Source: Stenotrophomonas maltophilia
GTDB taxonomy: Bacteria; Pseudomonadota; Gammaproteobacteria; Xanthomonadales; Xanthomonadaceae
DNA: 64,000 nt
Assembly: GCF_004920835.1 (NCBI RefSeq)
Contig: NZ_QFHO01000009.1
Span: 62,001 to 126,000, forward strand
Direction of reading: 5' to 3'
Made by a program: the position numbers and the translations under genes. The notes beneath the pieces were generated by a model, which saw only the letters and a list, made by a program, of their open reading frames with translations, was not told the origin of the DNA and did no database searches. How positions within the stretch are numbered: the stretch's first letter is position 1; every line of letters starts with the position of its first letter. Below are positions 27,205 to 36,789 of the stretch, in pieces.

Positions 27205-29511
27205 ATGGACATCTGGAACTGGGTCGAAAAACTGCAGGGTGACCTGCGCCAGGCCGGCCAGGCGCAGAACGCGCACCTGCTGAACCGCCTCGCCGACGAG
27301 GTCAGCGAACTGCAGGTCGACCGCGTCGACGCACTGCTGCCCGAAGCGCGTGCGCTGGGCAAGGCGCTGGACAACCCCTGGGTCGACGTCTACGTCGGCC
27401 ACTGGGCACTGCGCAACCGCGTCGGCAACCGCGTCGAAGGCGAAAGCGCGCTGGGCGAAGCCGTGGCGCTGTTCGAGCGTGCACACCGCGAGGACACCCT
27501 GGAGTGCCCGCAGTCGATCTGCGTGACCCAGGACCTGGCCGCCTGCTACGGCAACATCGATGGCCCGGGCTGGGTGCCGGAACGTATCGAGGTGTGCGAT
27601 GAAACACTGGGTCGCATCGACCCGAGCTGGGCCTGCTTCCAGTGCCTGAGTTGCGAGAAGGCCGATGCACTGCTTGACGATGGTCGCGGCCAGGACGCGC
27701 TGGACTACCTGCAGGTGCAGTCGGATGCGATCGAAGCCTGCGGCAAGGAAGTGTTCGACAGCTTCCCGGAGATGCAGATCAAGATCCTGCTGGGCATGGG
27801 CCGCGCCGAAGAAGCGCTGGTACTGATCGAGAAGCGCGAGGCCGAAGTGGCCGCGTCCGGCGAGTACGAGCCGGCCAACTGTACGGTGCCGCGCCGCTTG
27901 TCCAAAGCCTGGGCGCTGGCTCAATTGGGCCGCGACGAAGAGGCGCTGCAGCAGCTGGTGCCGTGGAGCGAGCTGACGCCGACATACTGGCGGCTGTGGG
28001 CGAACACAGCTGCCGCACTATGCCAGCGTGATCCGACGCGCAATACCTGGGACCTGGGCACGCGCTTCAATACCATCATCGAACACTTCGCCCGCGTCGG
28101 CTCGCACCGCCTGCTGATCGAGGTGGCCGCGCTGAGCCTGGAGCTGGCCCTGCAGCGTGGCGCGCGCTGGGTCGCGCAGCGCCAGCTGGAGCTTGCCCGT
28201 AGCCATCTGGCGCAGCTGCGCCAGGACCGCGGTGCGGCTGCGCTGGTGGCGGGCCTGGCTGCGCGCATCGATGCGTTGCCGGAGGTCGCACCGCTGCCGG
28301 TGCCGGCCGCTGAACTGCTGGCTTGGCTGAACGAGCAGGGGGAGCAGAATCAGTCGCGCGATCCCGAACGTGAGGCGCAGTGGCTGCTGCAGGCACAGGC
28401 GCAGCTGCCAGATGATGAGGCGCTGGCAGAAATGGCCGCCTCCGCGCTGAGCGCCTGTGGTGCACAGACGGAAGCGCGCGCATTGCTGTGGCGCTTCGTG
28501 CGCGCGCACACGCAGGATGATGGCCCGGCCGCCTACACGCTGATGCGCTGGCTGGCCGAGCAGGGCGACGACGACGGCCTGCGCCTGCTGGCGGATACCT
28601 ATCGCGGCAGTGTGCCGGTGTTTGCGCACTGGTGCGAGGTGCAGCGCGCCCGCCGCGTGTCGGACTGGCCGGCGCTGGAGCAGGCCGCGCAGGCGCTGCT
28701 GGCGGCCTCGCCGGGCTCGCATGGCGCGCGCGGCACGCTGGCGCGGATGTACATGGAAACCGGTCGCTTCAGCGAGGCGCAGGCCAGCTATGCGCAGCTG
28801 GTGGAGTTGCTGGAAGAACCCAGCGCCGCGTACTGGGACCACATGAGTGCGGCCAGCGCGGCACGCGACTGGGACGCGGTGCGTCGCTCGGCGGCGGCGA
28901 TCGGCATGGAGCTGTCCAGCCAGGACGGCGTGGTCGAGGAGCCGTGGGGTTGGGTGATCATCCGCAGCGAAGAGAACGGCGAGCCGATGGAGTACTACGC
29001 ACGCCGTAGTGGCCCGGTGACCGCACGCATCGTCGAGAACGCGCCGGCCAATCGTGCGCAGCAGGTGGGCGACTGGGTGGTGTTCGACGCTGCGCTGGTG
29101 CATCCGGCGCCGGAGGAAGAGGAAGCGCGCGAGCATTTCATCCCGACCTATGCGCAGGTGCATGTGCTGGAGCGCGGCGGCTTTGCCCGCAGCTGGCTGG
29201 TCGACGGCGCGCACCCGGGCGAAGACGCGTGGAATGCCTTCGTCGAAGCCGCCGAGGCGCAGGGCTGGAAGGTGTGGTCGCACAGCCGTGCGGACTACAC
29301 CGTGACCGATCCGGACATGGAGGAGGGCACCCTGCCAGGCGTGCTGTTCACCGTCGCCCAGCCGCAGGATCATGCGCCGCTGGCGCTGCACCGCCTCCTG
29401 CAGCAGGAGACCGCGAAGTGGCCGCACCCGCACTGCTGGCTGCGCCTGGCCGAGGCCTGTGACCAGGATCGCCAGCCGCACCTGGACGTGATCGAGCGTT
29501 ACGGGTTGTAA
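27205..29511 (+). CDS. Large TPR-repeat protein, partner of the HSP90-like gene
   Basis: A 768-residue soluble protein made mostly of helical hairpins with tetratricopeptide character, for example ALLDDGRGQDALDYLQVQ, ILLGMGRAEEALVLIEKR and LARMYMETGRFSEAQASYAQ. The last 200 residues differ and contain beta-strand segments (WGWVIIRSEENGEP, YAQVHVLERGGFARSW). It starts 47 bases after the HSP90-like gene and surely shares its transcript. By analogy with eukaryotic HSP90 and its TPR co-chaperones a direct interaction is likely, although the HSP90-like protein here lacks a MEEVD tail. Clients are unknown. Confidence 0.8.
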   Translation: MDIWNWVEKLQGDLRQAGQAQNAHLLNRLADEVSELQVDRVDALLPEARALGKALDNPWVDVYVGHWALRNRVGNRVEGESALGEAVALFERAHREDTLECPQSICVTQDLAACYGNIDGPGWVPERIEVCDETLGRIDPSWACFQCLSCEKADALLDDGRGQDALDYLQVQSDAIEACGKEVFDSFPEMQIKILLGMGRAEEALVLIEKREAEVAASGEYEPANCTVPRRLSKAWALAQLGRDEEALQQLVPWSELTPTYWRLWANTAAALCQRDPTRNTWDLGTRFNTIIEHFARVGSHRLLIEVAALSLELALQRGARWVAQRQLELARSHLAQLRQDRGAAALVAGLAARIDALPEVAPLPVPAAELLAWLNEQGEQNQSRDPEREAQWLLQAQAQLPDDEALAEMAASALSACGAQTEARALLWRFVRAHTQDDGPAAYTLMRWLAEQGDDDGLRLLADTYRGSVPVFAHWCEVQRARRVSDWPALEQAAQALLAASPGSHGARGTLARMYMETGRFSEAQASYAQLVELLEEPSAAYWDHMSAASAARDWDAVRRSAAAIGMELSSQDGVVEEPWGWVIIRSEENGEPMEYYARRSGPVTARIVENAPANRAQQVGDWVVFDAALVHPAPEEEEAREHFIPTYAQVHVLERGGFARSWLVDGAHPGEDAWNAFVEAAEAQGWKVWSHSRADYTVTDPDMEEGTLPGVLFTVAQPQDHAPLALHRLLQQETAKWPHPHCWLRLAEACDQDRQPHLDVIERYGL

Positions 29512-29523
29512 GCGTGATATCGG

Positions 29524-29589
29524 GCAGTGCCGGCCGCTGGCCGGCAACGCCATGAGATCCTGTGTTGCCGGCCAGCGGCCGGCACTACC
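29524..29589. repeat. SMAG repeat pair
   Basis: GCCGGCCGCTGGCCGGCAA and its reverse complement enclose about 20 bases, giving a long stem between the TPR gene and the next small gene. The second arm ends 15 bases before that gene's ATG. Confidence 0.85.
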
Positions 29590-29603
29590 TCAAGGAGATA
29601 TAC

Positions 29604-30068
29604 ATGCGAAAGACAGGGATGTTCGTGATCGCCGGGCTGCTGCTGGCCCCCGCCGTGCAGGCCGCGCCGGCCTGCCAGGAACCAGTGGCTGTGGCCCGTG
29701 CCTTCTACGAGGCAACCACCGGCAATGGCGATCTGCTGGAACCGCCGCCGGCGCTGGTCAGCCCGGCCTTCGTCAAGGCCCTGCGTGGCGAGCGCGCCTG
29801 CCAGACGCGTGAGGAAGGCATCTGCACCATCGATTCCGATCCGTGGCTGGACGCCCAGGATGGTGACATCGACAGCCCGGTGCGATACAGCTGGAAAGAG
29901 ATCTCGGCCACTACGGGCCAGGTTGAAATGCGCTATTCGGTATGGAATACGGCCTACCTGACCCGCCTGCCGATGGTGCGCGAAGGCCAGGGCTGCTGGC
30001 AGGTGGACGACATCCTCACCAACAGCGGTCGTTCGGTACGCAGGATCCTGGCCCAGCCGGTGCCCTGA
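29604..30068 (+). CDS. Small secreted protein, possibly DUF3828-like
   Basis: A 154-residue protein with a clear signal peptide (MRKTGMFVIAGLLLAPAVQA, cut before APA). The mature part starts with VARAFYEATTG, has four or more cysteines and ends with GCWQVDDILTNSGRSVRRIL, a layout seen in secreted DUF3828-type proteins; I am only moderately sure of the family. AAGGAGATATAC before ATG 29604 is an excellent ribosome binding site, supplied at the edge of the SMAG repeat. Confidence 0.75.
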   Translation: MRKTGMFVIAGLLLAPAVQAAPACQEPVAVARAFYEATTGNGDLLEPPPALVSPAFVKALRGERACQTREEGICTIDSDPWLDAQDGDIDSPVRYSWKEISATTGQVEMRYSVWNTAYLTRLPMVREGQGCWQVDDILTNSGRSVRRILAQPVP

Positions 30069-30115
30069 ACTGCCGACGGCATCCACGCATGGCGTGGAGC
30101 TACTCCATGTGCGAT

Positions 30116-30137
30116 TGCCGGCCAGCGGCCGGCACGC
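30116..30137. repeat. Single SMAG arm
   Basis: One copy of GCCGGCCAGCGGCCGGC at the 3' ends of two convergent genes, a plausible bidirectional stop signal. Confidence 0.7.
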
Positions 30138-30139
30138 CT

Positions 30140-30934
30140 TTATCGCGAATGCCCGAACACCAGTTCGATCACGAACTGGCTGCCGAAGAACGCCAGCAAC
30201 AGCAACAGCATCGCCGCCAGCGTCCAGTGCACCGCTTTCATGCCGCGCCAGCCGTAGCGTCGGCGGCCGATCAGCAGCACACCGAATACGATCCACGACA
30301 GCACGCTCAGCACGGTCTTGTGCACCAGCTTCTGCGCCAGCAGGTCGTCGACGAACAGCACGCCGGTGACCAGGGTCAGGGTCAGCAGCGCGAAGCCGAC
30401 GGTGATCACCCGGAACAGCAGCGATTCCAGGTCGGCCAGCGGCGGCAGCGCCCGCAGCCACGGGCGGAACTCGCGGCGACGCAGGGCGCGCTCCTGCAGC
30501 CACAGCATGATCGCCAGCAGCGCGGCGATGCTCAGCGTGGCGTAGGCCAGCAGCGCCAGCCAGGCGTGGCTGGCCAGGCGCCAGCCCAGCACCCTGCTCG
30601 GTTCGTGGCCGTAGCCGTGGTAGGCCAGCAGCAGTACCGCGGCCAGCGGGAACACCACCACGCCCAGTGCCGACATGCGCCCGCGCGCACCGACCAGCGA
30701 GGTCAGCCAGGCCATGCCCAGGCCGACCAGCGACAGTGCGGCGAAGAAGTGCATGTCCGGCCCGCCGTTGGTGCGCATCGCCACCATCACGTGGTAGCCG
30801 CCATGCAGCAGCATCGCCGGCAGTGCCGGCCACAGCCAGACCGGGGAGCCGGTGGTTTCATCGCGGCCGAGCGCGCGCACCAGCAGGACACTGGCAGCCA
30901 GGTAGAGCAGGACGGCGATGAGAACGATTGTCAT
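30140..30934 (-). CDS. ypjD: CcsA/YpjD-type inner-membrane cytochrome assembly protein
   Basis: A 264-residue protein with eight hydrophobic segments, from the cytochrome c assembly (CcsA/HemX) family. Typical sites are the conserved His in SHAWLALLAYATLSIAALLA, the ERALRRREF loop, and the HKTVLSVLSWIVFGVLLIGR segment with its His. E. coli also has ypjD divergent from ffh, as here, across 120 bases, which supports the name. The exact role is unclear; heme handling is inferred from the family. Confidence 0.9.
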   Translation of the reverse strand: MTIVLIAVLLYLAASVLLVRALGRDETTGSPVWLWPALPAMLLHGGYHVMVAMRTNGGPDMHFFAALSLVGLGMAWLTSLVGARGRMSALGVVVFPLAAVLLLAYHGYGHEPSRVLGWRLASHAWLALLAYATLSIAALLAIMLWLQERALRRREFRPWLRALPPLADLESLLFRVITVGFALLTLTLVTGVLFVDDLLAQKLVHKTVLSVLSWIVFGVLLIGRRRYGWRGMKAVHWTLAAMLLLLLAFFGSQFVIELVFGHSR

Positions 30935-31056
30935 CGTTGCAGTTTCGCATACCCCCGCGGTGGTGGCGACGGCCGCAGCGTCGCAGTCCGGCGGGCAGGG
31001 CGGACCCGTTATACTGTGTGCCTTATTGTCCCCCGTTTTCAGACAGGTCGTACCGC

Positions 31057-32433
31057 ATGTTCGAGTCCCTGACCCAGCGCCTTTCCGGCACCATCGAGCG
31101 CCTGCGTGGCCGCGGCCGCCTGACCGAAGAGAACATCCGCGAGGCGACCCGCGAGGTCCGCATCGCGCTGCTCGAAGCCGACGTCGCGCTGCCCGTGGTG
31201 CAGGCCCTGATCGAGCGCATCAAGGTGCGTGCGGTCGGCCAGGAAGTGCTGAAGTCGCTGACCCCGGGCCAGGCCCTGATCAAGGTCGTGCGCGACGAGC
31301 TGACCGCGGTGATGGGCGCCGAAGCCAGCGACCTGAACCTGAATGTCCCGGCCCCGGCGATCATCCTGATGGCGGGCCTGCAGGGCGCCGGCAAGACCAC
31401 TACCGTGGGCAAGCTGGCCAAGCACCTGAAGGAAAAGCGCAAAAAGAAGGTGATGGTGGTCTCGGCCGACGTCTACCGTCCGGCCGCGATCGAACAGCTG
31501 AAGACCCTGGCCGAGCAGGTCGGCGTGCTGTTCTTCCCGTCCAGCGCCGACCAGAAGCCGGAAGCCATCGTCCGCGCCGCCATTGACGATGCGCGCAAGT
31601 CGTTCGTCGACGTGCTGCTGGTCGATACCGCCGGCCGCCTGGCCATCGACGAAGCGATGATGGCCGAGATCAAGGCCCTGCACGCGGCGGTCAACCCGGC
31701 CGAAACGCTGTTCGTGGTCGATGCCATGACCGGTCAGGACGCGGCCAACACCGCCAAGGCCTTCGGCGATGCGCTGCCGCTGACCGGCGTGGTGCTGACC
31801 AAGACCGACGGTGACGCGCGTGGCGGTGCCGCGCTGAGCGTGCGCTACATCACCGGCAAGCCGATCAAGTTCGTCGGTGTCAGCGAAAAGCCGGAAGGCC
31901 TGGACGTGTTCCATCCGGACCGTATCGCCAGCCGCATCCTCGACATGGGCGACGTGCTGTCGCTGGTCGAGCAGGTCGAGCAGCAGGTCGACAAGGACAA
32001 GGCCGCCAAGCTGGCCGAGAAGGTCGCCAAGGGCAAGAAGTTCGACCTGAACGACATGCGTGACCAGCTTGAGCAGATGCAGAACATGGGCGGCATCGGC
32101 GGCCTGATGGACAAGCTGCCGGGCCTGGGCAACATCCCCGACCACCTGAAGCAGCAGGTCAGCCAGGGCAAGGAAGTGCCGCGCATGATCGCCATCATCA
32201 GCTCGATGACCAAGAAGGAGCGGCGCAACCCGAACCTGCTCAATGGCTCGCGCCGCGCGCGCATCGCCAAGGGCTCGGGCGTGACCCCGGCTGACGTCAA
32301 CAAGCTCATGAAGCAGTACATGCAGATGGAAAAGATGATGAGCAAGATGGCCGGCGGCGGCATGAAGGGCATGATGCGAAGCATGAAGGGCATGATGGGT
32401 GCCATGGGCGGCCGCGGCATGCCGTTCCGTTGA
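31057..32433 (+). CDS. ffh: Signal recognition particle GTPase
   Basis: Binds 4.5S RNA and signal sequences on nascent proteins and targets them to FtsY at the membrane. The 458-residue protein has the N domain (LTQRLSGTIERLRGRGRL), the GTPase motifs GLQGAGKTT, DTAGRL and TKTDGDARGG, and a methionine-rich M domain ending with several Met clusters (KMMSKMAGGGMKGMMRSM). Length is normal. ATG 31057 gives the standard N-terminus MFESLTQRL. Confidence 0.98.
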   Translation: MFESLTQRLSGTIERLRGRGRLTEENIREATREVRIALLEADVALPVVQALIERIKVRAVGQEVLKSLTPGQALIKVVRDELTAVMGAEASDLNLNVPAPAIILMAGLQGAGKTTTVGKLAKHLKEKRKKKVMVVSADVYRPAAIEQLKTLAEQVGVLFFPSSADQKPEAIVRAAIDDARKSFVDVLLVDTAGRLAIDEAMMAEIKALHAAVNPAETLFVVDAMTGQDAANTAKAFGDALPLTGVVLTKTDGDARGGAALSVRYITGKPIKFVGVSEKPEGLDVFHPDRIASRILDMGDVLSLVEQVEQQVDKDKAAKLAEKVAKGKKFDLNDMRDQLEQMQNMGGIGGLMDKLPGLGNIPDHLKQQVSQGKEVPRMIAIISSMTKKERRNPNLLNGSRRARIAKGSGVTPADVNKLMKQYMQMEKMMSKMAGGGMKGMMRSMKGMMGAMGGRGMPFR

Positions 32434-32457
32434 TGCGGGCCCCGTCCGCACTCTGAT

Positions 32458-32531
32458 GTAGCGCCCGAGCCCATGCTCGGGCGGCGGCGCCGAGGCGCCG
32501 CATCAAACAGTCGAGCAAGCTCGACTCTACC
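32458..32531. repeat. Multi-hairpin GTAG repeat
   Basis: Three consecutive palindromes (CGCCCGAGCCCATGCTCGGGCG, GGCGCCGAGGCGCC, GTCGAGCAAGCTCGAC) between GTAG and CTACC. Another repeat family common in this genus, located after ffh. Confidence 0.7.
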
Positions 32532-32548
32532 CCCGTCCTGCGCGCACC

Positions 32549-33655
32549 ATGGAGGCCTGTCCGAAACGATGGGCCGCCATGCAGATGTCCGCTGTTGCTT
32601 CCCGCGCCGAGGCGTTCTGCCAGCGCTTCGACGTTTCCGTTCCGATCCTGCTGGCACCGATGGCCGGTGCCTGCCCGGTGCCGTTGTCGGCCGCGCTGGC
32701 CAATGCCGGCAGCATGGGCGCGATGGGCGCGGTGTTGTCGTCGCCAGTCGATATCGGCCGCTGGATGGATGACTTCCGCGCCGTCTCCACCGGCCCGGCG
32801 CAGGTGAACCTGTGGTTGCCGGACCCGGCAGCGACCCGTGACGTCGCCGCCGAGGCAGCCAGTCGTGCTTTCCTCGCGCAATGGGGACCGGATGTACCGG
32901 CCAGTGCTGCCGACGCCACGCCCGCCGGTTTCGAAGAACAGTTCGCAGCGCTGCTGGCCGCCTGCCCGGAGGTGGCCTCGACCATCATGGGCGTGCTTTC
33001 GCCGCGCCACGTGCAGCAACTGAAGGATGCGGGCATTGCCTGGATTGCCTGCGCGACCACGCTGTCTGAAGCGCGTGCTGCACAGGATGCTGGCGCCGAC
33101 GCGGTGGTGGCGCAGGGCGTGGAGGCCGGTGGTCATCGCGGTTCATTTGATCCGGCGATGGCCGAGCGTCAGCTGGTTGGACTGTTCGCGCTGCTGCCAC
33201 GCCTGGCCGACCACCTGCAGATTCCGGTGATCGCCGCCGGTGGCATTGCCGATGGCCGTGGCATTGCCGCCGCGCTCACCCTGGGTGCCAGCGCGGTGCA
33301 GATCGGCACTGCATTCCTGCGCACGCCCGAAGCGGCGATCGCTTCGGCGTGGGCCGATGGATTGGCGGCCAGCGAACCAGAAGACACCTGGCCGACCCGT
33401 GCTTTCAGTGGCCGCCTGGGTCGCGGCCTTGCCACGGCCTACGTGCGCGCTGCCGCCGCCGAAGGTGCGCCGGCGCCGCGCCCGTACCCGGTGCAGCGCG
33501 GCCTGACCGCGCCGATGCGCAAGCAGGCAGCGCAGGAAAACCGGTTGGCCGCAATGCAGGCCTGGGCCGGGCAATCGGCATGGATGGCGCCGGCACGACC
33601 GGCCGCCGAAGTGCTGCACGACATGTGGAGCCAGGCGCAGGCATTGCTGAAATGA
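32549..33655 (+). CDS. Nitronate monooxygenase-family flavoprotein
   Basis: A 368-residue FMN enzyme of the NMO/2-nitropropane dioxygenase TIM-barrel family, which oxidises alkyl nitronates. The motifs are [18 protein letters not shown] at the start, [11 protein letters not shown] (flavin phosphate and proposed catalytic His), [15 protein letters not shown] and [20 protein letters not shown]. The start could be ATG 32549, 32579 or 32585; none has a well-spaced Shine-Dalgarno sequence. The stop overlaps the start of the next gene by four bases. The true substrate is unknown. Confidence 0.9.
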   Translation: MEACPKRWAAMQMSAVASRAEAFCQRFDVSVPILLAPMAGACPVPLSAALANAGSMGAMGAVLSSPVDIGRWMDDFRAVSTGPAQVNLWLPDPAATRDVAAEAASRAFLAQWGPDVPASAADATPAGFEEQFAALLAACPEVASTIMGVLSPRHVQQLKDAGIAWIACATTLSEARAAQDAGADAVVAQGVEAGGHRGSFDPAMAERQLVGLFALLPRLADHLQIPVIAAGGIADGRGIAAALTLGASAVQIGTAFLRTPEAAIASAWADGLAASEPEDTWPTRAFSGRLGRGLATAYVRAAAAEGAPAPRPYPVQRGLTAPMRKQAAQENRLAAMQAWAGQSAWMAPARPAAEVLHDMWSQAQALLK

Positions 33656-34464
33656 CGGTGACCTGCAACGGCCGGCCAGCACAGGTCGAGGATCTGCTGC
33701 CAGCGCTGGTCAACTACGGCCACTTCACCTCGCTGCAGGTGCGGGGTGGGGCGGTGCAGGGACTGGACCTGCATCTGGCGCGGTTGTCGCACGCTACCCG
33801 TGAACTGTTCGGCAGCGAACTGGTTGTGGTGCAGCTGCAGGCCTGGATGGCGCAGGCCCTGCAGCTGGCTGGGCTGGCTGATGCCTCGCTGCGGGTGACG
33901 GTGTACTCGCGCCACTTCGATTTCCGCAATCCGCTGGCGGTGGTACCGGTGGACGTACTGGTGGCGGTGTCCTCGCCGGTGACGCTGGCCGCACCCAAGC
34001 GTGTGTGCAGCGTGGCCTGGCAGCGCGAACTGCCGCACATCAAGCATGTCGGCACCTTCGGCCTGTTCGCCGAGCGCCGCGCGGCAATGGCTGACGGTTT
34101 CGACGATGTGCTGTTCGTGACCGCCGATGGCGAAATGGGTGAAGGCAGCACCTGGAACCTGGCCTTGCACGATGGTGAGCGGCTGCTCTGGCCGCAGGCG
34201 CCAGCCCTGCGCGGTACCGCCGAGGCCTTGCTGAAGCAGCACTGGCCCGGCCCACAGGCCACGCGACCGCTGGCGCTGGCTGAACTGGGGGGTGTGAAGG
34301 CGGCCTTCGCCTGCAACGCCAGCGGCCTGTGGGCGCTGGACGCCATCGACGGGCATGCCCTGCCGGGTTCGCAGGCGCTGGCGGAACAGGGCAGGGCGGT
34401 GCTGGCGGCGGTGCCCTGGCGGGGATTGGGGTCAGATCCCTTGTCCCCTGCAAAAGGGATCTGA
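33652..34464 (+). CDS. Class IV aminotransferase, probably aminodeoxychorismate lyase (PabC-like)
   Basis: A 270-residue PLP enzyme of fold type IV. Visible signs are [20 protein letters not shown] at the start, [13 protein letters not shown] with the lysine that binds PLP, and [17 protein letters not shown] near the cofactor phosphate, which together point to PabC, the enzyme that makes 4-aminobenzoate for folate. The pab assignment is moderately sure since the family also contains D-amino acid aminotransferases. It overlaps the previous gene (ATGA). The last 12 codons are made by an inserted repeat (see 34428-34468). Confidence 0.75.
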   Translation: MTVTCNGRPAQVEDLLPALVNYGHFTSLQVRGGAVQGLDLHLARLSHATRELFGSELVVVQLQAWMAQALQLAGLADASLRVTVYSRHFDFRNPLAVVPVDVLVAVSSPVTLAAPKRVCSVAWQRELPHIKHVGTFGLFAERRAAMADGFDDVLFVTADGEMGEGSTWNLALHDGERLLWPQAPALRGTAEALLKQHWPGPQATRPLALAELGGVKAAFACNASGLWALDAIDGHALPGSQALAEQGRAVLAAVPWRGLGSDPLSPAKGI

Positions 34465-34468
34465 CCCC
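34428..34468. repeat. GGGGTCAGATCCC inverted repeat that forms the 3' end of the pabC-like gene
   Basis: GGGGTCAGATCCCTT (34428) and AAAGGGATCTGACCCC are inverted around a short spacer. The stop codon of the upstream gene is inside the second arm, so the final residues are repeat-encoded. Confidence 0.85.
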
Positions 34469-34566
34469 GGCTGGCCAACCCCGGGGTTGGCTCCGGCCGA
34501 CACTGCCGCTATAATCGCCGGCTTACCGCGCCATCCTGGCGACTGGGCAATAGGAAAAAAAAGACC

Positions 34567-34827
34567 ATGGTCAAGATTCGACTGACCCGCGGCGGCGCCA
34601 AGAAGCGTCCGTTCTACCACATCATCGTGACCGACGTTCGCAGCGCCCGTGATGGCCGCAACATCGAGCGCGTCGGCTTCTACAACCCGGTTGCACAGGG
34701 TGGCGAGAAGCGCATCGAGCTGGATCTGGCCCGTGTTGACCATTGGGTCAAGAACGGCGCCCAGCCGACTGAAAAGGTCCGCAACCTGATCAAGGAAGCG
34801 GCCAAGTCCCAGGCCGCTGCGGCCTGA
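34567..34827 (+). CDS. rpsP: 30S ribosomal protein S16
   Basis: An 86-residue ribosomal protein that stabilises 16S rRNA during assembly. Sequence features are [19 protein letters not shown] and [14 protein letters not shown], with a normal length. It starts the canonical operon rpsP-rimM-trmD-rplS. Its stop is followed by a hairpin without a T-run. Confidence 0.99.
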   Translation: MVKIRLTRGGAKKRPFYHIIVTDVRSARDGRNIERVGFYNPVAQGGEKRIELDLARVDHWVKNGAQPTEKVRNLIKEAAKSQAAAA

Positions 34828-34834
34828 TCCCGAA

Positions 34835-34855
34835 GGGCCGCGCCTGGCGCGGCCC
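34835..34855. other. Intercistronic hairpin between rpsP and rimM
   Basis: Perfect GGGCCGCG / CGCGGCCC stem with a five-base loop and no T-run. It could slow ribosomes or RNA polymerase and lower rimM output relative to rpsP. Confidence 0.6.
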
Positions 34856-34871
34856 GTCTGGTTGAACGCAG

Positions 34872-35384
34872 ATGAAAGATAACGAGCGCCGCATCCTGCT
34901 GGGCAGGATTGTCGGCGCTTTTGGTGTGCGCGGCGAAATAAAGCTCGAGTCCTGGACCGAGCCGCGTTCCGCTATTTTCCGTTACCAGCCGTGGATCCTG
35001 CGCAGCCCCAACGGGCAGGAATCGACGCTTGAAGGCGCCCGTGGCCGCGACAGCGGCAAGCATCTGGTGGCCCGTTTTCCGGGCATCGAAGATCGCGATA
35101 CGGTCGAGGCGATGCATGGCACCGAGGTCTACGTGGCCCGCAGTGCACTGCCACCGCCGAATGCCGATGAGTATTACTGGGTCGACCTTGAAGGCCTGGA
35201 TGTGAAGACCACCGAGGGCGTTGCCCTGGGCCAGGTCTCGCACCTGTTCAGCACCGGCGCCAACGATGTGGTGGTCGTGCGCGGCGATCGTGAGCGGATG
35301 ATTCCGTTCGTGTTGCCGGAGTTCGTCAAGTCGGTCGACTTCGAGGCCAACCTGGTCGTGGTCGACTGGGACCCCGAGTTCTGA
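34872..35384 (+). CDS. rimM: 16S rRNA processing protein RimM
   Basis: Binds S19 and helps mature the 30S head. The 170-residue protein has the N-terminal RimM fold ([20 protein letters not shown]) and a PRC-barrel domain ([14 protein letters not shown] to [15 protein letters not shown]). It is the second gene of the rpsP operon, 44 bases after it, and followed by trmD within 8 bases. Confidence 0.98.
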   Translation: MKDNERRILLGRIVGAFGVRGEIKLESWTEPRSAIFRYQPWILRSPNGQESTLEGARGRDSGKHLVARFPGIEDRDTVEAMHGTEVYVARSALPPPNADEYYWVDLEGLDVKTTEGVALGQVSHLFSTGANDVVVVRGDRERMIPFVLPEFVKSVDFEANLVVVDWDPEF

Positions 35385-35392
35385 GTGTGAGC

Positions 35393-36151
35393 ATGCGTTT
35401 CGACGTCATCACCCTGTTCCCCGAGTTCCTCGCCCAGTCCGCCGGATTGGGCGTGGTCGGGCGTGCGCAGGAGAAGGGCCTGTTCAGCCTGCACGGCTGG
35501 AACCCCCGTGATTACGCTGAAGGCAACTACCGCCGGGTGGACGACCGTCCGTTCGGCGGTGGCCCGGGCATGGTGATGCTGATCGAGCCGCTGCAGGCCT
35601 GCCTGCAGGCGATCCGCGATGCTGATCCGACCCCGGCGCGGGTGATCCATCTCAGCCCGCAGGGTGCGCCGTTGACCCAGGCCAAAGTGCGGGAACTGGC
35701 GGCGTTGCCGCGCATGGTCCTGCTCTGCGGCCGCTACGAGGGCATCGACGAGCGCTTCCTGGAAGCCAATGTCGACGAGGAGATTTCCCTTGGCGATTAC
35801 GTGCTGTCCGGCGGTGAGCTGGGCGCGGCGGTGATCATCGACGCCGTGGCCCGTCTGCAGGACGGTGCCCTGAACGATGCTGAATCGGCCGCCCAGGACA
35901 GCTTCGAAGGTGACCTGGGCCTGCTCGACTGCCCGCATTACAGCCAGCCGGCCCAGCATCCGCTGGGTGACGTGCCGGAGGTGCTGCGCTCGGGCAACCA
36001 TGCGGCCATCGCCGCCTGGCGCCGCCAGCAGTCGCTGGTCCGGACCGCGCAGCGGCGCCCGGACCTGCTGGATGAACAGGTACTGGGCAAGGCCGACCGA
36101 AAACTCCTTGACCAGGCCCGCCAAGCCCGGAAACAGAAGGCCAGCCCCTAG
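35393..36151 (+). CDS. trmD: tRNA (guanine-37-N1)-methyltransferase
   Basis: Methylates G37 of tRNAs with G36, preventing +1 frameshifting. It has the SPOUT knot signature [15 protein letters not shown] and [12 protein letters not shown], with [12 protein letters not shown] near the front. ATG 35393 gives the common [11 protein letters not shown] start. A GTG two codons earlier (35387) is also possible. The length of about 252 residues is normal. The final codons overlap the terminator at 36140. Confidence 0.98.
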   Translation: MRFDVITLFPEFLAQSAGLGVVGRAQEKGLFSLHGWNPRDYAEGNYRRVDDRPFGGGPGMVMLIEPLQACLQAIRDADPTPARVIHLSPQGAPLTQAKVRELAALPRMVLLCGRYEGIDERFLEANVDEEISLGDYVLSGGELGAAVIIDAVARLQDGALNDAESAAQDSFEGDLGLLDCPHYSQPAQHPLGDVPEVLRSGNHAAIAAWRRQQSLVRTAQRRPDLLDEQVLGKADRKLLDQARQARKQKASP

Positions 36152-36168
36152 CGCAGGGCTGGCTTTTT
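36140..36168 (+). terminator. Terminator overlapping the end of trmD
   Basis: GCCAGCCC / GGGCTGGC stem, loop CTAGCGCA, followed by TTTTT. The first arm is within the last codons of trmD, so rplS probably also has its own promoter in 36169-36305. Confidence 0.85.
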
Positions 36169-36305
36169 CGGCTATCATGGGCAATTACCGCCAGCTTCGG
36201 CCGGCGCGCGCAGTACCCACAACAAACGTGCAGCACAGTCCAGTGACTGCATCAGCCTACGTTGTCGAAACGACACGCCCACCCGAACAAGAATCGGTGT
36301 AACCC

Positions 36306-36707
36306 ATGAGCAAGCTGAACAAGTCCATCGTCGCGGAATTCGAATCCGCCCAGATCACCCGCGAACTGCCGAAGTTCAGCCAGGGCGACACCGTTGTCGT
36401 CAACGTGAAGGTGAAGGAAGGTGCCCGCGAGCGCGTGCAGGCCTATGAAGGCGTTGTCATCGCGACCAAGAACGGCGGCCTGAACTCCTCGTTCACCGTC
36501 CGCAAGATCTCGCACGGCTACGGCGTCGAGCGCGTCTTCCAGACCCACAGCGCCATCATCGACTCGGTCGAAGTGAAGCGTCGTGGTAAGGTCCGCGCCG
36601 GCAAGCTGTACTACCTGCGTGGCCTGGAAGGCAAGGCTGCCCGCATCAAGGAAGACCTGGCTGCCGCTGCTGCCGCCAAGGCTGCCCGTCTGGCCGAAAA
36701 GGCCTGA
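36306..36707 (+). CDS. rplS: 50S ribosomal protein L19
   Basis: A 133-residue protein at the interface between subunits. It has [16 protein letters not shown] and [40 protein letters not shown] in the middle, and an Ala-rich helical tail longer than in E. coli ([16 protein letters not shown]). It follows trmD after 155 bases that hold a terminator and likely a promoter. Confidence 0.98.
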   Translation: MSKLNKSIVAEFESAQITRELPKFSQGDTVVVNVKVKEGARERVQAYEGVVIATKNGGLNSSFTVRKISHGYGVERVFQTHSAIIDSVEVKRRGKVRAGKLYYLRGLEGKAARIKEDLAAAAAAKAARLAEKA

Positions 36708-36731
36708 TAAACAACTTCGGTTGTTGCCGCG

Positions 36732-36757
36732 ACGGCCACCTTCGGGTGGCCGTTTGC
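36732..36757 (+). terminator. Terminator after rplS
   Basis: ACGGCCACC / GGTGGCCGT stem with TTCG loop, then TTGCG; a strong tetraloop hairpin but a short T-run. Confidence 0.75.
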
Positions 36758-36789
36758 GTTTCCGGCATCGCATCGGCCACGATCAGGCG

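Noticed and set aside
27205-29511. Minus-strand 511-codon frame inside the TPR gene
   Set aside because: Shadow; rich in His, Gln and Arg, with no start signal, while the plus strand shows TPR repeats.
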